Shown here: one piece after another, positions 5,580-13,237 of the stretch
How positions within the stretch are numbered: the first letter of the stretch is position 1
Layout: every line of letters begins with the position of its first letter
DNA from: an uncultured bacterium
GTDB taxonomy: Bacteria; Spirochaetota; Brevinematia; DTOW01
Direction of reading: 5' to 3'
Assembly: GCA_937928175.1 (NCBI GenBank)
Contig: CALFVP010000038.1
Coordinates: 1-13,641 of the forward strand
Length of the DNA stretch: 13,641 nt
The notes under the pieces: generated by a model
Database searches by the model: none
Seen by the model: only the letters and a program-made list of their open reading frames with translations
What the model was told of the DNA's origin: nothing
Translations under genes and position numbers: made by a program

Positions 5580-6647
5580 TTAATCTTTTAGGATTTTGTC
5601 AATTACTGTATCGTTTAACTTACTTGGGAAAATCTTTTTTGCATTTAATCTAAATGTATCGATATTTCTAAATATGAAATCTAAGGCGGATAAAAGTTTT
5701 TCAATGTTAAATTCAGATTCATCAATTAGTAAGCTTGCTCCATGGGATTCAAAAAATAAAGCGTTGTAGTATTGGTGGTTTCGAGATGCGTAAGGGAAAG
5801 GTATAACAACGGAAGGTACACCAAAAAACGAAAGCTCTGATAAAGTACTAGCCCCGGATCTACTTATAGCAACATCTATAGCACTCATAAAAACGTTAAC
5901 ATTACTCAAAAACGGAAAAACCTTTACACCATTTAGGTTTTTACATTTTTCAAAAACGGTATTATAATAACTTTGACCTGTAATCCACAACACTTTATAA
6001 CTTTCCAGCAATCTGTCAATCCCATTTAGAATAATTTCGTTAACACGTTTAGCTCCTTGACTTCCTAAAATAATACCAATAACTTTATCACTTTCAGAAA
6101 AACCATAGGTATTTTTTGCATAACTTTTCACAAGAATATCACTCTCACTGTACCTTACTGGATTACCTATCCTTTCATACTTATCACTAAGTTTCTTTTT
6201 GTTAACAAGAGGAAAAGTCAAAATTACTTTTCTAGCAAAAAAAGATAAAAAAGTATTAGTTAAACCCATAACTGAATTTTGTTCAAGTAATACCAACTTT
6301 TTACCTAAAATCCATCCAGCCAATCCAATAGGACCAGATACATACCCCCCAGTAAGAACAATAACATTAGGATTATACAACATAACGTATTTAAAAGAAA
6401 GAAAAAGAGATACAAAAAATTCCATAATAACTTTAAAGTTTTTGAAAAAACTTTTAGAAACTCCACCAGAAATTGGTAAAAGAATCAAATCTTCATTTTT
6501 TACATTATCCTTTATTATAGGAAATTCTAATCCTTTAGGATTAGTTACAAAAAATACATCAATTCCTCTACTTTTTAGTATTTTGTAAACGGAAATACCA
6601 GGTGATATATGTCCACCTGTGCCACCAGCAACAACCATTAATTTCAT
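5580..6647 (-). CDS. murG: MurG, UDP-GlcNAc:lipid I N-acetylglucosaminyltransferase
   Basis: The 355-residue product is the normal MurG length. It adds GlcNAc to undecaprenyl-pyrophosphoryl-MurNAc-pentapeptide (lipid I), making lipid II on the inner face of the cytoplasmic membrane. The N-terminal glycine loop is GGTGGH (8-13). The second family block is TGGYVSGPIGLAGWILGKK followed by LLEQNSVMGLTN. The C-terminal UDP-GlcNAc half has GSQGAKRVNE and SRSGASTLSELSFFGVPSV, then PFPYASRNHQYYNA. All are standard MurG motifs and I see no missing catalytic residue. The ATG overlaps the stop of the upstream small gene as ATGA, a classic coupled arrangement. No other mur or fts genes lie next to it, so it is outside a standard dcw cluster. 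Confidence 0.95.
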   Translation of the reverse strand: MKLMVVAGGTGGHISPGISVYKILKSRGIDVFFVTNPKGLEFPIIKDNVKNEDLILLPISGGVSKSFFKNFKVIMEFFVSLFLSFKYVMLYNPNVIVLTGGYVSGPIGLAGWILGKKLVLLEQNSVMGLTNTFLSFFARKVILTFPLVNKKKLSDKYERIGNPVRYSESDILVKSYAKNTYGFSESDKVIGIILGSQGAKRVNEIILNGIDRLLESYKVLWITGQSYYNTVFEKCKNLNGVKVFPFLSNVNVFMSAIDVAISRSGASTLSELSFFGVPSVVIPFPYASRNHQYYNALFFESHGASLLIDESEFNIEKLLSALDFIFRNIDTFRLNAKKIFPSKLNDTVIDKILKD

Positions 6648-6883
6648 TTTTTATCAAGTAAATTATCAAGTTTACTGTTCATCTCAATCAAAAGCTTCTC
6701 AATATTATTAACTTTAGAGTTTAAATAATGGAAACCTTCTAAAACTCCTTCTTTAACTTTCATAAGTTCATTTTCAGAGAAAACAACAATATCCTTTAGT
6801 TTTTGAATCTGAGATTCTAAAATTTGAGTTTCGTTAACTATACTTCTAAGTCTGTCCATAATTTCAGAAGTTATGGTATCCAT
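6644..6883 (-). CDS. Small coiled-coil protein translationally coupled to murG
   Basis: The 79-residue product has no signal peptide or membrane segment. Almost the whole length shows helical heptad spacing: I/L/V every three or four residues between Lys, Glu, Asn and Ser (for example LESQIQKLKDIV, VNNIEKLLIEM and LDNLLDKK). It is therefore probably a soluble, dimeric cytoplasmic coiled coil. A G-run ribosome binding site (6888-6893) and a good promoter precede it, so this is the first gene of the murG operon. I do not recognise a family. Position suggests a cell-division or wall-synthesis role, for instance ZapB-like in shape, but that is only inference. Confidence 0.7.
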   Translation of the reverse strand: MDTITSEIMDRLRSIVNETQILESQIQKLKDIVVFSENELMKVKEGVLEGFHYLNSKVNNIEKLLIEMNSKLDNLLDKK

Positions 6884-6887
6884 AAAA

Positions 6888-6894
6888 CCCCCCT
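6888..6894 (-). promoter_or_regulatory. G-run ribosome binding site of the murG-operon leader gene
   Basis: AGGGGGG on the - strand, followed by TTTT and the ATG at 6883. It confirms that start and closely resembles the site before the beta-helix gene. Confidence 0.6.
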
Positions 6895-6904
6895 ATTAGT
6901 CATA

Positions 6905-6934
6905 ATTATGTAAGGTAAATTTTACTAAGTTCAA
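6905..6934 (-). promoter_or_regulatory. Promoter of the coiled-coil/murG/permease operon
   Basis: On the - strand TTGAAC (6929-6934) and CATAAT (6905-6910) are separated by 18 bp. The expected start gives a leader of roughly 15-20 bases containing the G-run site. Confidence 0.55.
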
Positions 6935-6949
6935 ATTTTACAAAATTCT

Positions 6950-6977
6950 TTGACTTTTTAAAAATAATTCTTATATT
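6950..6977 (+). promoter_or_regulatory. Promoter of the flavoprotein gene
   Basis: TTGACT (6950-6955) and TATATT (6972-6977) have a 16-bp spacer; an overlapping TATTAT would give 18. It lies back to back with the murG operon promoter in a 120-bp intergenic region, and AAGGGG (6993-6998) precedes the ATG at 7004. Confidence 0.6.
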
Positions 6978-7003
6978 ATTAGTAGTAGTTACAAGGGGTA
7001 AAT

Positions 7004-7744
7004 ATGGTAGAAACTAGAAACCTTTTTCAAGCAGTGGTAAAGATAGCAAAAATAAAAAATGAGGCTGAAGGTGTAAAAAGTTTTTATTTTAGTATAGAGA
7101 ATTTTAATTATAAACCTGGGCATTTTGTTATGGTAGCATTTCCAGAAGAAGCAGATGATAAGAAAAAAAGAAGAGCGTATTCAATAGCAACATCACCAAC
7201 AGAGACAGAAAAAGACGGTTTTATAGGCATAACTATAAAATTGGTTGAGGGAGGGTACTTTACTACTAGAATCCATGACGAAAGCATAGTATCAGTAAAT
7301 TCGGAAATTTTTGTAGCAGGACCATTTGGACATTCTATATTCAACGATAAAGAAATAAAAAGTGCAGTGTTTTTTGCAGCAGGAAGCGGAATAGTACCTA
7401 TAAGATCAGCTATGAAATACATATACGATAAACTACCACACGTAAACGTAACTCTATTTTACAGTTTTAAAACTCCAAAGGATTTTATATACGAAGATGA
7501 GATAAAACAAATGCTTAAGGATAAAAGATTTAAGGGTTTCATTACAGTGACAAGGTACGATGGAGACGATTGGAAAGGACTAAAAGGAAGAATAACGAGA
7601 GATTTAATACTAGATAACGTTAACGGAAATGAAGATATTTTTTACGCTTGTGGTAATACACCTTTCGTTAAAGAAATAGAAAACGTTTTGCTGAATGACT
7701 TAAAAATTGAAAAACCCAGATTCAAATCTGAGGCTTGGGGATAG
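7004..7744 (+). CDS. Ferredoxin-NADP reductase-like FAD/NAD(P)-binding oxidoreductase
   Basis: The 246-residue product is a single-chain member of the ferredoxin-NADP reductase superfamily. The N-terminal beta-barrel carries KPGHFVMV and then the flavin-binding R-A-Y-S (57-60) in RRAYSIATSP. A loop G-G-Y-F-T-T-R-I and V-A-G-P-F-G complete the flavin site. The nucleotide domain starts with FFAAGSGIVPIRS (123-135) and ends with the Y-A-C-G-N-T-P motif (214-220) and a closing S-E-A-W-G. No iron-sulfur cysteine cluster is visible, so this is a plain reductase module that moves electrons between NAD(P)H and ferredoxin or a similar partner. The partner is unknown. It is transcribed alone, from its own promoter, and its last 23 bp overlap the convergent galE end. 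Confidence 0.85.
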   Translation: MVETRNLFQAVVKIAKIKNEAEGVKSFYFSIENFNYKPGHFVMVAFPEEADDKKKRRAYSIATSPTETEKDGFIGITIKLVEGGYFTTRIHDESIVSVNSEIFVAGPFGHSIFNDKEIKSAVFFAAGSGIVPIRSAMKYIYDKLPHVNVTLFYSFKTPKDFIYEDEIKQMLKDKRFKGFITVTRYDGDDWKGLKGRITRDLILDNVNGNEDIFYACGNTPFVKEIENVLLNDLKIEKPRFKSEAWG

Positions 7745-8717
7745 ACCTAAGTTTTTGATGCCATTTCCATGCAGTCTTTATAATATCATCAATTCCAAAC
7801 TCAGGTTCCCATCCTAATTCTTTTTTTGCTTTTTCGCTTTTAGCTATCAAAATAGCAGGATCACCCGGTCTTCTTTCAACCTCTTCAACTGGGAAATCCT
7901 TACCAGTTACCCTCTTAACAGTATCAATTATTTCTCTTACACTAAACCCCTTACCATTACCAAGATTAAAGTAATTAGATTTCTTACCGTTCATTAAGTA
8001 CTCAATACCTTTTATATGTGCAGACGCAAGATCATTTACGTGAATATAATCTCTTATACAAGTTCCGTCGTGAGTTGGGTAATCCGTACCAAAAACTTTT
8101 ATGGATTTCCTTATTCCCATAGCGGCATCTAAAACCAAAGGAATAAGGTGAGTTTCAGGTTCGTGAGCTTCTCCTAATTCTCCATCAGGATCAGCACCAG
8201 CAGCATTAAAATACCTAAAAGCAACATACCTAAGACCATGAGAATTAGAATAATCACTTAAAATTTGCTCTATCATCCACTTTGTTCTACCGTACGGGTT
8301 TATAGGGTTTTTTGGCTCTTCCTCATCTATAGGTACGTTCTCTGGCATACCGTAAACAGCAGCCGTAGAAGAAAAAATAATCTTATCAACACCGTTATCC
8401 AACATTGACTCAAACAAATTTATAGCATTGTAAAGGTTATTAACGTAATACTTTCTGGGATTTTGAACAGACTCACCAACTTCAATGTAAGCACAAAAAT
8501 GCATAACAACATCTATCTTATAATTTTTAAAAACTAAATCTAACTGTTTTCTATCACCTATATCACCTAAAATAAACTTCCCATACTTAACTAAAAACTC
8601 ATACCCATGCGAAAAATTGTCAAAAACTAAAACATTATACCCCTTACTGTAAAGCATCTTACAAACATGTGAACCTATATACCCTGCACCACCAGCAACT
8701 AAAACATTACAAGACAT
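7722..8717 (-). CDS. galE: GalE, UDP-glucose 4-epimerase
   Basis: The 331-residue product is an extended short-chain dehydrogenase of normal GalE length. It interconverts UDP-glucose and UDP-galactose (possibly also the N-acetyl forms), using tightly bound NAD. The Rossmann glycines are G9-x-x-G12-x-x-G15 in GGAGYIGSH. The catalytic residues are S117-T118 in FSSTAAVYG and the Y142-x-x-x-K146 pair in NPYGRTK. FRYFNAAGADPDGELGE and the later RDYIHVNDLA and RRPGDPA are family hallmarks. AGGAGGGG overlaps the trpS stop and lies 4 bases before the ATG, so galE is the last gene of a trpS-galE pair with a 10-bp gap. It probably supplies sugars for surface polysaccharide. Confidence 0.95.
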   Translation of the reverse strand: MSCNVLVAGGAGYIGSHVCKMLYSKGYNVLVFDNFSHGYEFLVKYGKFILGDIGDRKQLDLVFKNYKIDVVMHFCAYIEVGESVQNPRKYYVNNLYNAINLFESMLDNGVDKIIFSSTAAVYGMPENVPIDEEEPKNPINPYGRTKWMIEQILSDYSNSHGLRYVAFRYFNAAGADPDGELGEAHEPETHLIPLVLDAAMGIRKSIKVFGTDYPTHDGTCIRDYIHVNDLASAHIKGIEYLMNGKKSNYFNLGNGKGFSVREIIDTVKRVTGKDFPVEEVERRPGDPAILIAKSEKAKKELGWEPEFGIDDIIKTAWKWHQKLRSIPKPQI

Positions 8718-8721
8718 ATAA

Positions 8722-8729
8722 CCCCTCCT
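8722..8729 (-). promoter_or_regulatory. Ribosome binding site of galE, inside the trpS stop region
   Basis: AGGAGGGG on the - strand overlaps the TAG of trpS and lies 4 bases before the galE ATG. This is a strong site despite the tight spacing. Confidence 0.65.
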
Positions 8730-9708
8730 AAAGTTTTATTTTTACAACTTCTCTAACTTCTTCCATAGTTTTTTCTGCAACTTCTTTAGCTCTTTTTGCC
8801 CCCTCTTTCAAAATATCAATAACTTCATCTCTATTTTTTTCGTAATAACTTCTTCTTTCCTTTATAGGCTTTAGAAAATTAATAACCCCCTTAGCAATTC
8901 TATCCTTACATTCAACACACCCTATTTTAGCATTAGTACATTCATAAACTACATCAGGTATAACTTCTTGATAAAATGACTTGTAAAGTGGAAAAGTTTT
9001 ACATTCATCAGGGTTACCTGGATCACTTCTTCTTGCTCTACCTATATCAGTTACCATCATCTTAATTTTCTTGTATATCTCTTCTTCAGAATCTTTTATG
9101 TATATAGCATTATTGTAACTTTTACTCATCTTCCTACCATCAATACCATACAAATGAGGAACTTCTCCCAATATAGGTTGAGGTTCAGGAAAAACTTCAC
9201 CAAAAAAATAATTAAACCTCCTAACAATCTCTCTAGTTATCTCCAAATGAGGTAATTGATCCTTTCCAACAGGTACCTTGCTAGCTTTGTAAACTAAAAT
9301 ATCAGCTGCTTGCAAAACAGGATAAGCTAAAAATCCTAAATTACTTAAATCCTTATCTTTAATATTCTCTTTTGCATCTTTGTAAGTAGGATTCCTCTCA
9401 AGCCAACCTAACGGAGTTATCATGGAAAAAATAGTAAAAAGCTCCAAATGCTGAGGAACCATTGATTGGACAAAAATAACACTTCTATTTGGATCAATAC
9501 CACAAGCTAACCAGTCTATAACCATCTCTACGGTAAGATTTCTTAAATCAATATTTCCATCAAAATCAGTAGTCATAGCGTGAAGATCAGCAACCATGTA
9601 AAAACATTCATAACTATCTTGAAGATAAACCCACTGTTTAAGTGCACCTACATAATTACCAAGATGTAAGTACCCAGTAGGTCTCATCCCACTCAAAATC
9701 CTTTCCAT
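8728..9708 (-). CDS. trpS: TrpS, tryptophanyl-tRNA synthetase
   Basis: The class I synthetase charges tRNA-Trp. I start it at the ATG at 9708 (326 residues, the usual bacterial length) because MERILSGMRPTG is the normal TrpS N-terminus. The frame is open further upstream to 9807, but that stretch is an AT-rich, Phe-rich readthrough unlike any TrpS. The HIGH-type signature is H15-L-G-N18 in PTGYLHLGNYVG, and KMSKS lies at 193-197. DLHAMTTDF, Q-A-A-D-I-L and VPVGKDQLPHLE are the other family blocks. No Shine-Dalgarno site precedes the start; a promoter-like pair ends only 10 bases before the ATG, so the message may be leaderless. galE follows by 10 bp. I see no T-box leader. Confidence 0.95.
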   Translation of the reverse strand: MERILSGMRPTGYLHLGNYVGALKQWVYLQDSYECFYMVADLHAMTTDFDGNIDLRNLTVEMVIDWLACGIDPNRSVIFVQSMVPQHLELFTIFSMITPLGWLERNPTYKDAKENIKDKDLSNLGFLAYPVLQAADILVYKASKVPVGKDQLPHLEITREIVRRFNYFFGEVFPEPQPILGEVPHLYGIDGRKMSKSYNNAIYIKDSEEEIYKKIKMMVTDIGRARRSDPGNPDECKTFPLYKSFYQEVIPDVVYECTNAKIGCVECKDRIAKGVINFLKPIKERRSYYEKNRDEVIDILKEGAKRAKEVAEKTMEEVREVVKIKL

Positions 9709-9718
9709 ACACAAGAAT

Positions 9719-9747
9719 TTTGTAAGAAAACATAACACATTTTCCAA
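9719..9747 (-). promoter_or_regulatory. Possible trpS promoter giving a leaderless message
   Basis: On the - strand TTGGAA (9742-9747) and TACAAA (9719-9724) are 17 bp apart. A start about 7 bases downstream would leave a leader of only a few bases before the ATG at 9708. Hexamer matches are moderate. The 113-bp gap between nadB and trpS holds no clear terminator hairpin. Confidence 0.4.
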
Positions 9748-9821
9748 AAAGAAAACAAACGTAAAAAACTCAAAATAATAAATAAAGCATGATAAAAAAC
9801 CATTCAAAAAAGTTTAAGTAC

Positions 9822-11390
9822 CTAATCTATTCTATAGTGACTACCGATACTTTCCCTATTACTCCAAGCAGACAACGCTACAATAAAACCAGTTTGAGCA
9901 CCATTTCTAAGCTCTATTATATCCCTGTTCACTTTAACATCTCTGTAAAAACTTTCTATTCCATTAAGCAAATTTTTAAGATCACTCAATGCTCTTTTTA
10001 ATCTTCTTCTTGTTCTTACAGGTCCAACGTAATTCCACATAACATTCCTAACGTAATCCCAATCTTGTTTTACTAAAACTGGATCTGGGAATTCTTCTCC
10101 CGTATCAACCCAAGGTATAACATCTGGAAATTCTTTAAACATACTTTTATCTATATTCTCAAAAATAAACTGTGCTGTTCTATACCCAAATACTACACCC
10201 TCAAGTAGTGAAGTACTTGCTAATCTGTTAGCTCCATGAAGTCCTGTACACGCAACCTCACCTATAGCAAATAGCCTCTTTACACTTGTTTTTCCGTAAG
10301 TATCGGTTTTTATTCCACCACACTGAAAATGAAAAGCAGGTACTATTGGTATCAAATCTTTTGACATGTCAATTCCTATACTTTCTAAAGTTGAGAATAT
10401 TGTTGGAAATCTATCTTTAAGTTTATCTCTACTACCTACTTTCGTAGCATCCAAGAATACACATTCTGCTTTAGTTTCCGTAAGTTCTGAGATAATACCT
10501 CTTGTTACTATATCCCTTGGTGCTAGTTCACCTCTAGGATCATACTTAAAAAGAAACCTTTCACCTTTAGAATTTACTATTATCCCTCCTTCACCTCTTA
10601 CAGATTCAGATATAAGGAAATTCCTTTTTAAAGGGTGATATAAAGTTGTAGGATGGAATTGCGTATACTCCATGTTAATTATTTCAACACCTATTCTATA
10701 AGCCATGGCGTACCCATCACCTGTAGCTACATCAGGATTGGTACTATGTAAATATATCCTTCCCATTCCACCCGTTGCCAAAACCGTAACTTTAGAAAGT
10801 ACGTTCTTTACCTTTCCAAGCTTAGTATCCAAAACGTAAGCACCAAGACATGTTTTGTCTCTGTACATTCTTAACCTATCCCTTGAGTTAAATTGCCACG
10901 TTATTAAATCTATTGCTACATGATTATCAAGTATCTTTACATTGTTAAAGGTTTTAAGTTTATCTATAAGTTTAGATATTATAGCTTTCCCGGTTTTATC
11001 TCCTGAGAAAATTATCCTTTTTACAGAATGTGCTCCTTCTTCGGTAAATTCAAGAGTACCATTCACATCTCTAAAAAATTCAACACCAATCTCATCTATT
11101 AGAATTTTCTTTACAATACTAGGTCCTTCGGTAGAAACTACCCTCACAGCCTCAGGATTATTTACACCTGCACCAGCTTGAATTATATCATTGTATATTT
11201 TTTCCGAAGAATCATTCTCTCCAAAGTAGACAATACCACCTTGAGCGTAGTGAGTACTACCATCATCTTCAACAGTATTCTTAAGAATAACGGTAATGTC
11301 TAAGCCTTTTTTAGCAAGCTCGTAAGCACAAACACCACCTGCTATTCCAAGCCCAACTATAAGTACATCTGTTTGTATAAAATCTGACAT
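9822..11390 (-). CDS. nadB: NadB, L-aspartate oxidase
   Basis: The 522-residue flavoprotein oxidises L-aspartate to iminoaspartate, the first step of de novo NAD synthesis. The FAD dinucleotide fold is at the N-terminus (V-G-L-G-I-A-G-G near residues 12-19), followed by the family motif STHYAQGGI. Active-site blocks are the E-E-G-A-H-S segment, QFHPTTLYHP, the basic E-L-A-P-R-D region, PAFHFQCGG and LHGANRLASTSLLEG. The usual N-S in the last motif is T-S here. An Arg-rich helical C-terminal domain follows. This separates it from succinate dehydrogenase A, which has a different histidine-linked flavin region. The gene starts 6 bp after the beta-helix gene with no ribosome binding site, so it is probably coupled to it. 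nadA and nadC are not in the window. Confidence 0.93.
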   Translation of the reverse strand: MSDFIQTDVLIVGLGIAGGVCAYELAKKGLDITVILKNTVEDDGSTHYAQGGIVYFGENDSSEKIYNDIIQAGAGVNNPEAVRVVSTEGPSIVKKILIDEIGVEFFRDVNGTLEFTEEGAHSVKRIIFSGDKTGKAIISKLIDKLKTFNNVKILDNHVAIDLITWQFNSRDRLRMYRDKTCLGAYVLDTKLGKVKNVLSKVTVLATGGMGRIYLHSTNPDVATGDGYAMAYRIGVEIINMEYTQFHPTTLYHPLKRNFLISESVRGEGGIIVNSKGERFLFKYDPRGELAPRDIVTRGIISELTETKAECVFLDATKVGSRDKLKDRFPTIFSTLESIGIDMSKDLIPIVPAFHFQCGGIKTDTYGKTSVKRLFAIGEVACTGLHGANRLASTSLLEGVVFGYRTAQFIFENIDKSMFKEFPDVIPWVDTGEEFPDPVLVKQDWDYVRNVMWNYVGPVRTRRRLKRALSDLKNLLNGIESFYRDVKVNRDIIELRNGAQTGFIVALSAWSNRESIGSHYRID

Positions 11391-11396
11391 AAAACA

Positions 11397-13166
11397 CTAC
11401 TTTTGCTTATTACCTCTTGCATCACTTGCACCTGAAAATTTAGGGTTATTCACCGCAGTTATAAGCCAAGTTTTATCCAATTTAAAGTCTCTATAAAGTC
11501 CTCCTTGTAACGTATCTACAACAAAAGTATTATCCAGAATCTTATGCAACATCACATCATTCAAACCATCTTCGAATATACCAATACCTTTCTCACCTAC
11601 TAAACTAGATATAGTACAGTTTGAAATAGTAAGGTTTACAACACCTTCCGTTTTGTACAAATAAATTATACTATTCGTTAACTCTGATTTGTTTTGGGTT
11701 ATATCCAAATTTATAAGAGAAGAGTTAGTTGAATCGTATATTGCTATTCCACCTCCGTGTATTTTCGAAAAGTTATTAACCATTTTAGAATCTAACACTA
11801 AGGTATCAGCATCCTTAAAAGTAAACATACCACCACCAATGTTATCCGACTTGTTTCCAGATATTTCCGCATTTTCAAACTTAGTTGAACGTGAAAACTC
11901 AATGTAAACCCCACCACCATCCTTTTTAGAAGTATTATTGATTATTCTAGACTTTACGGTATTCTTAAACCCAGACAACAAAGCTATACCTCCACCTTTT
12001 TCATCAGCTTTGTTATCAGAAATTGTACCTGAGATAACACTCTCATCACCTCTTAAAAATACTCCTCCCCCTAAAGCTAAAGCACTATTTTTATTGATAG
12101 TGCCAGTGATCGAACTTTTATACACATTTTCTAAAAACATTCCTCCACCGCTTCTAAACGCAACATTCTCAGAAATAGTAGAATCAATTATTAACGATGT
12201 AGTTTTAAACCCGTAGACACCACCACCATCCCTAGATGTATTATTTCTAATTATCGATTTAATAAAATTTCCGGCACCAACATTTACAAAAAACCCTCCA
12301 CCAAAATTTTGAGCGTTATTAAATTCTATAACTAAGTCAACTAATTGATTTGCTATTCCTTTATCAATGTAAATCCCACCGCCTTCCCTTGAACCGTTGT
12401 AAGAAATCGTAGAATTCCTAACAGAATTACTTACTCCTGAAACCAAAACTCCACCACCCCATATCCCTACGTTGTTACTCTGAATAACCAAACCCACAAG
12501 CTCGTTATAATCTCCTTTTACAAATATTCCAGCACCGTTTTCCCCATAGTTACCTATAATCTTTGAATCAACAATTTTGTTTGATTGACCTATAACATTA
12601 ACCCCAGCACCGTTTCCTACCATATTATTTGAACTTATAACATTTCTTACAGTCGAGTAAGAAGAAGAATTTAAATATACACCTCCACCGTTCTTTTCAT
12701 TTTTCTCTCTATTAGTTGCCCCAGTAACAACAAAATTCTCTATTATAGCATTTGTAACATTCCTAACTTCAATTATTGACTGAACTTTCATCTGACCATT
12801 AAGGATAGAATATCCAACAATACCACTAAAATTCTGATCGTAACCACCTATAAGTTTTATATCATGGTGTTTTATAGCTACACCACTAAACCCTGTGCTT
12901 AAACCATTCCCAGGAGTATAAACTCCTTCAGCTACTTTAACTACCCTAACACCAAATATAACACCTTTGTCTATTGCAACTTCTATCGTCCTAAACGGTA
13001 GCAACTTAGTCCCAGGGTTTTCATCACTACCATTAGTAGATACGTAAACACACGGCTCATTCTCGTAAGGATCTTTAGAAACAGCTTTCTGAGCAAAAGA
13101 AAAACTACAAAACAAAATTACCAAAACAAAAACAAAAAACACAATAGAAAAACCTACGTTTTTCAT
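11397..13166 (-). CDS. Secreted right-handed beta-helix repeat protein with a DUF1565-like N-terminus
   Basis: I start at the ATG at 13166 (589 residues) because GAGGGGG lies 4 bases before it and a signal peptide begins right there; an in-frame ATG 24 bases upstream lacks both. Residues 1 to about 26 are a signal peptide with a long Phe/Val core ending S-F-S-F-A, a signal peptidase I site, with no lipobox cysteine at the end. A DUF1565-like block follows: Y-V-S-T-N-G-S-D-E-N-P-G-T, then PFRTIEVAID and KVAEGVY. From about residue 155, thirteen rungs of 24-27 residues each open with G-G-G or G-A-G plus a short strand and close with Asn-rich turns, the pattern of a parallel beta-helix. No pectate-lyase or other catalytic signature is evident. 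An adhesin, surface or carbohydrate-binding role is possible. Confidence 0.85.
   Translation of the reverse strand: MKNVGFSIVFFVFVLVILFCSFSFAQKAVSKDPYENEPCVYVSTNGSDENPGTKLLPFRTIEVAIDKGVIFGVRVVKVAEGVYTPGNGLSTGFSGVAIKHHDIKLIGGYDQNFSGIVGYSILNGQMKVQSIIEVRNVTNAIIENFVVTGATNREKNEKNGGGVYLNSSSYSTVRNVISSNNMVGNGAGVNVIGQSNKIVDSKIIGNYGENGAGIFVKGDYNELVGLVIQSNNVGIWGGGVLVSGVSNSVRNSTISYNGSREGGGIYIDKGIANQLVDLVIEFNNAQNFGGGFFVNVGAGNFIKSIIRNNTSRDGGGVYGFKTTSLIIDSTISENVAFRSGGGMFLENVYKSSITGTINKNSALALGGGVFLRGDESVISGTISDNKADEKGGGIALLSGFKNTVKSRIINNTSKKDGGGVYIEFSRSTKFENAEISGNKSDNIGGGMFTFKDADTLVLDSKMVNNFSKIHGGGIAIYDSTNSSLINLDITQNKSELTNSIIYLYKTEGVVNLTISNCTISSLVGEKGIGIFEDGLNDVMLHKILDNTFVVDTLQGGLYRDFKLDKTWLITAVNNPKFSGASDARGNKQK
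11749..12690 (-). repeat. Thirteen-unit coding repeat of the beta-helix gene
   Basis: On the + strand, CCACC-, CCTCC- or CCAGC-type clusters recur about every 75-80 bp; on the coding strand these are the G-G-G/G-A-G codons that open each rung. Units are well diverged at DNA level, so this is an old protein repeat rather than a fresh tandem duplication. Confidence 0.75.
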
Positions 13167-13170
13167 AAAA

Positions 13171-13177
13171 CCCCCTC
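13171..13177 (-). promoter_or_regulatory. G-run ribosome binding site of the beta-helix gene
   Basis: GAGGGGG on the - strand, 4 bases before the ATG at 13166. It decides that start over the ATG at 13190. Confidence 0.65.
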
Positions 13178-13180
13178 TAC

Positions 13181-13210
13181 TTGATATCACTCTCCAAACT
13201 CCTGCATAAT
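13181..13210 (+). promoter_or_regulatory. Possible promoter of the truncated lipoprotein gene
   Basis: TTGATA (13181-13186) and CATAAT (13205-13210) are 18 bp apart. Transcription would start within a few bases of the ATG at 13220. The element overlaps the -10 of the oppositely directed promoter at 13209-13237. Confidence 0.45.
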
Positions 13211-13237
13211 TTTATATATATGAAGTGCTATTGTAAA
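13209..13237 (-). promoter_or_regulatory. Promoter of the beta-helix/nadB transcript
   Basis: On the - strand TTTACA (13232-13237) and TAAAAT (13209-13214) are 17 bp apart. The -35 lies inside the first codons of the divergent lipoprotein gene. Confidence 0.55.

Noticed and set aside
9709..9807. N-terminal extension of trpS up to 9807
   Set aside because: The extension is Phe-rich readthrough of AT-rich intergenic DNA. TrpS proteins start at M-x-R-I/V-L-S-G-x-x-P-T-G, matching 9708.
9709..9821. A T-box or other leader upstream of trpS, or a terminator after nadB
   Set aside because: The 113 bp are too short for a T-box and contain no stable inverted repeat or T-run hairpin that I can see.
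11689..12216. Two + strand ORFs of 72 and 92 codons opposite the beta-helix gene
   Set aside because: They are antisense shadows of the Gly-rich repeats (runs of I-P-P-P), with no start signals of their own.
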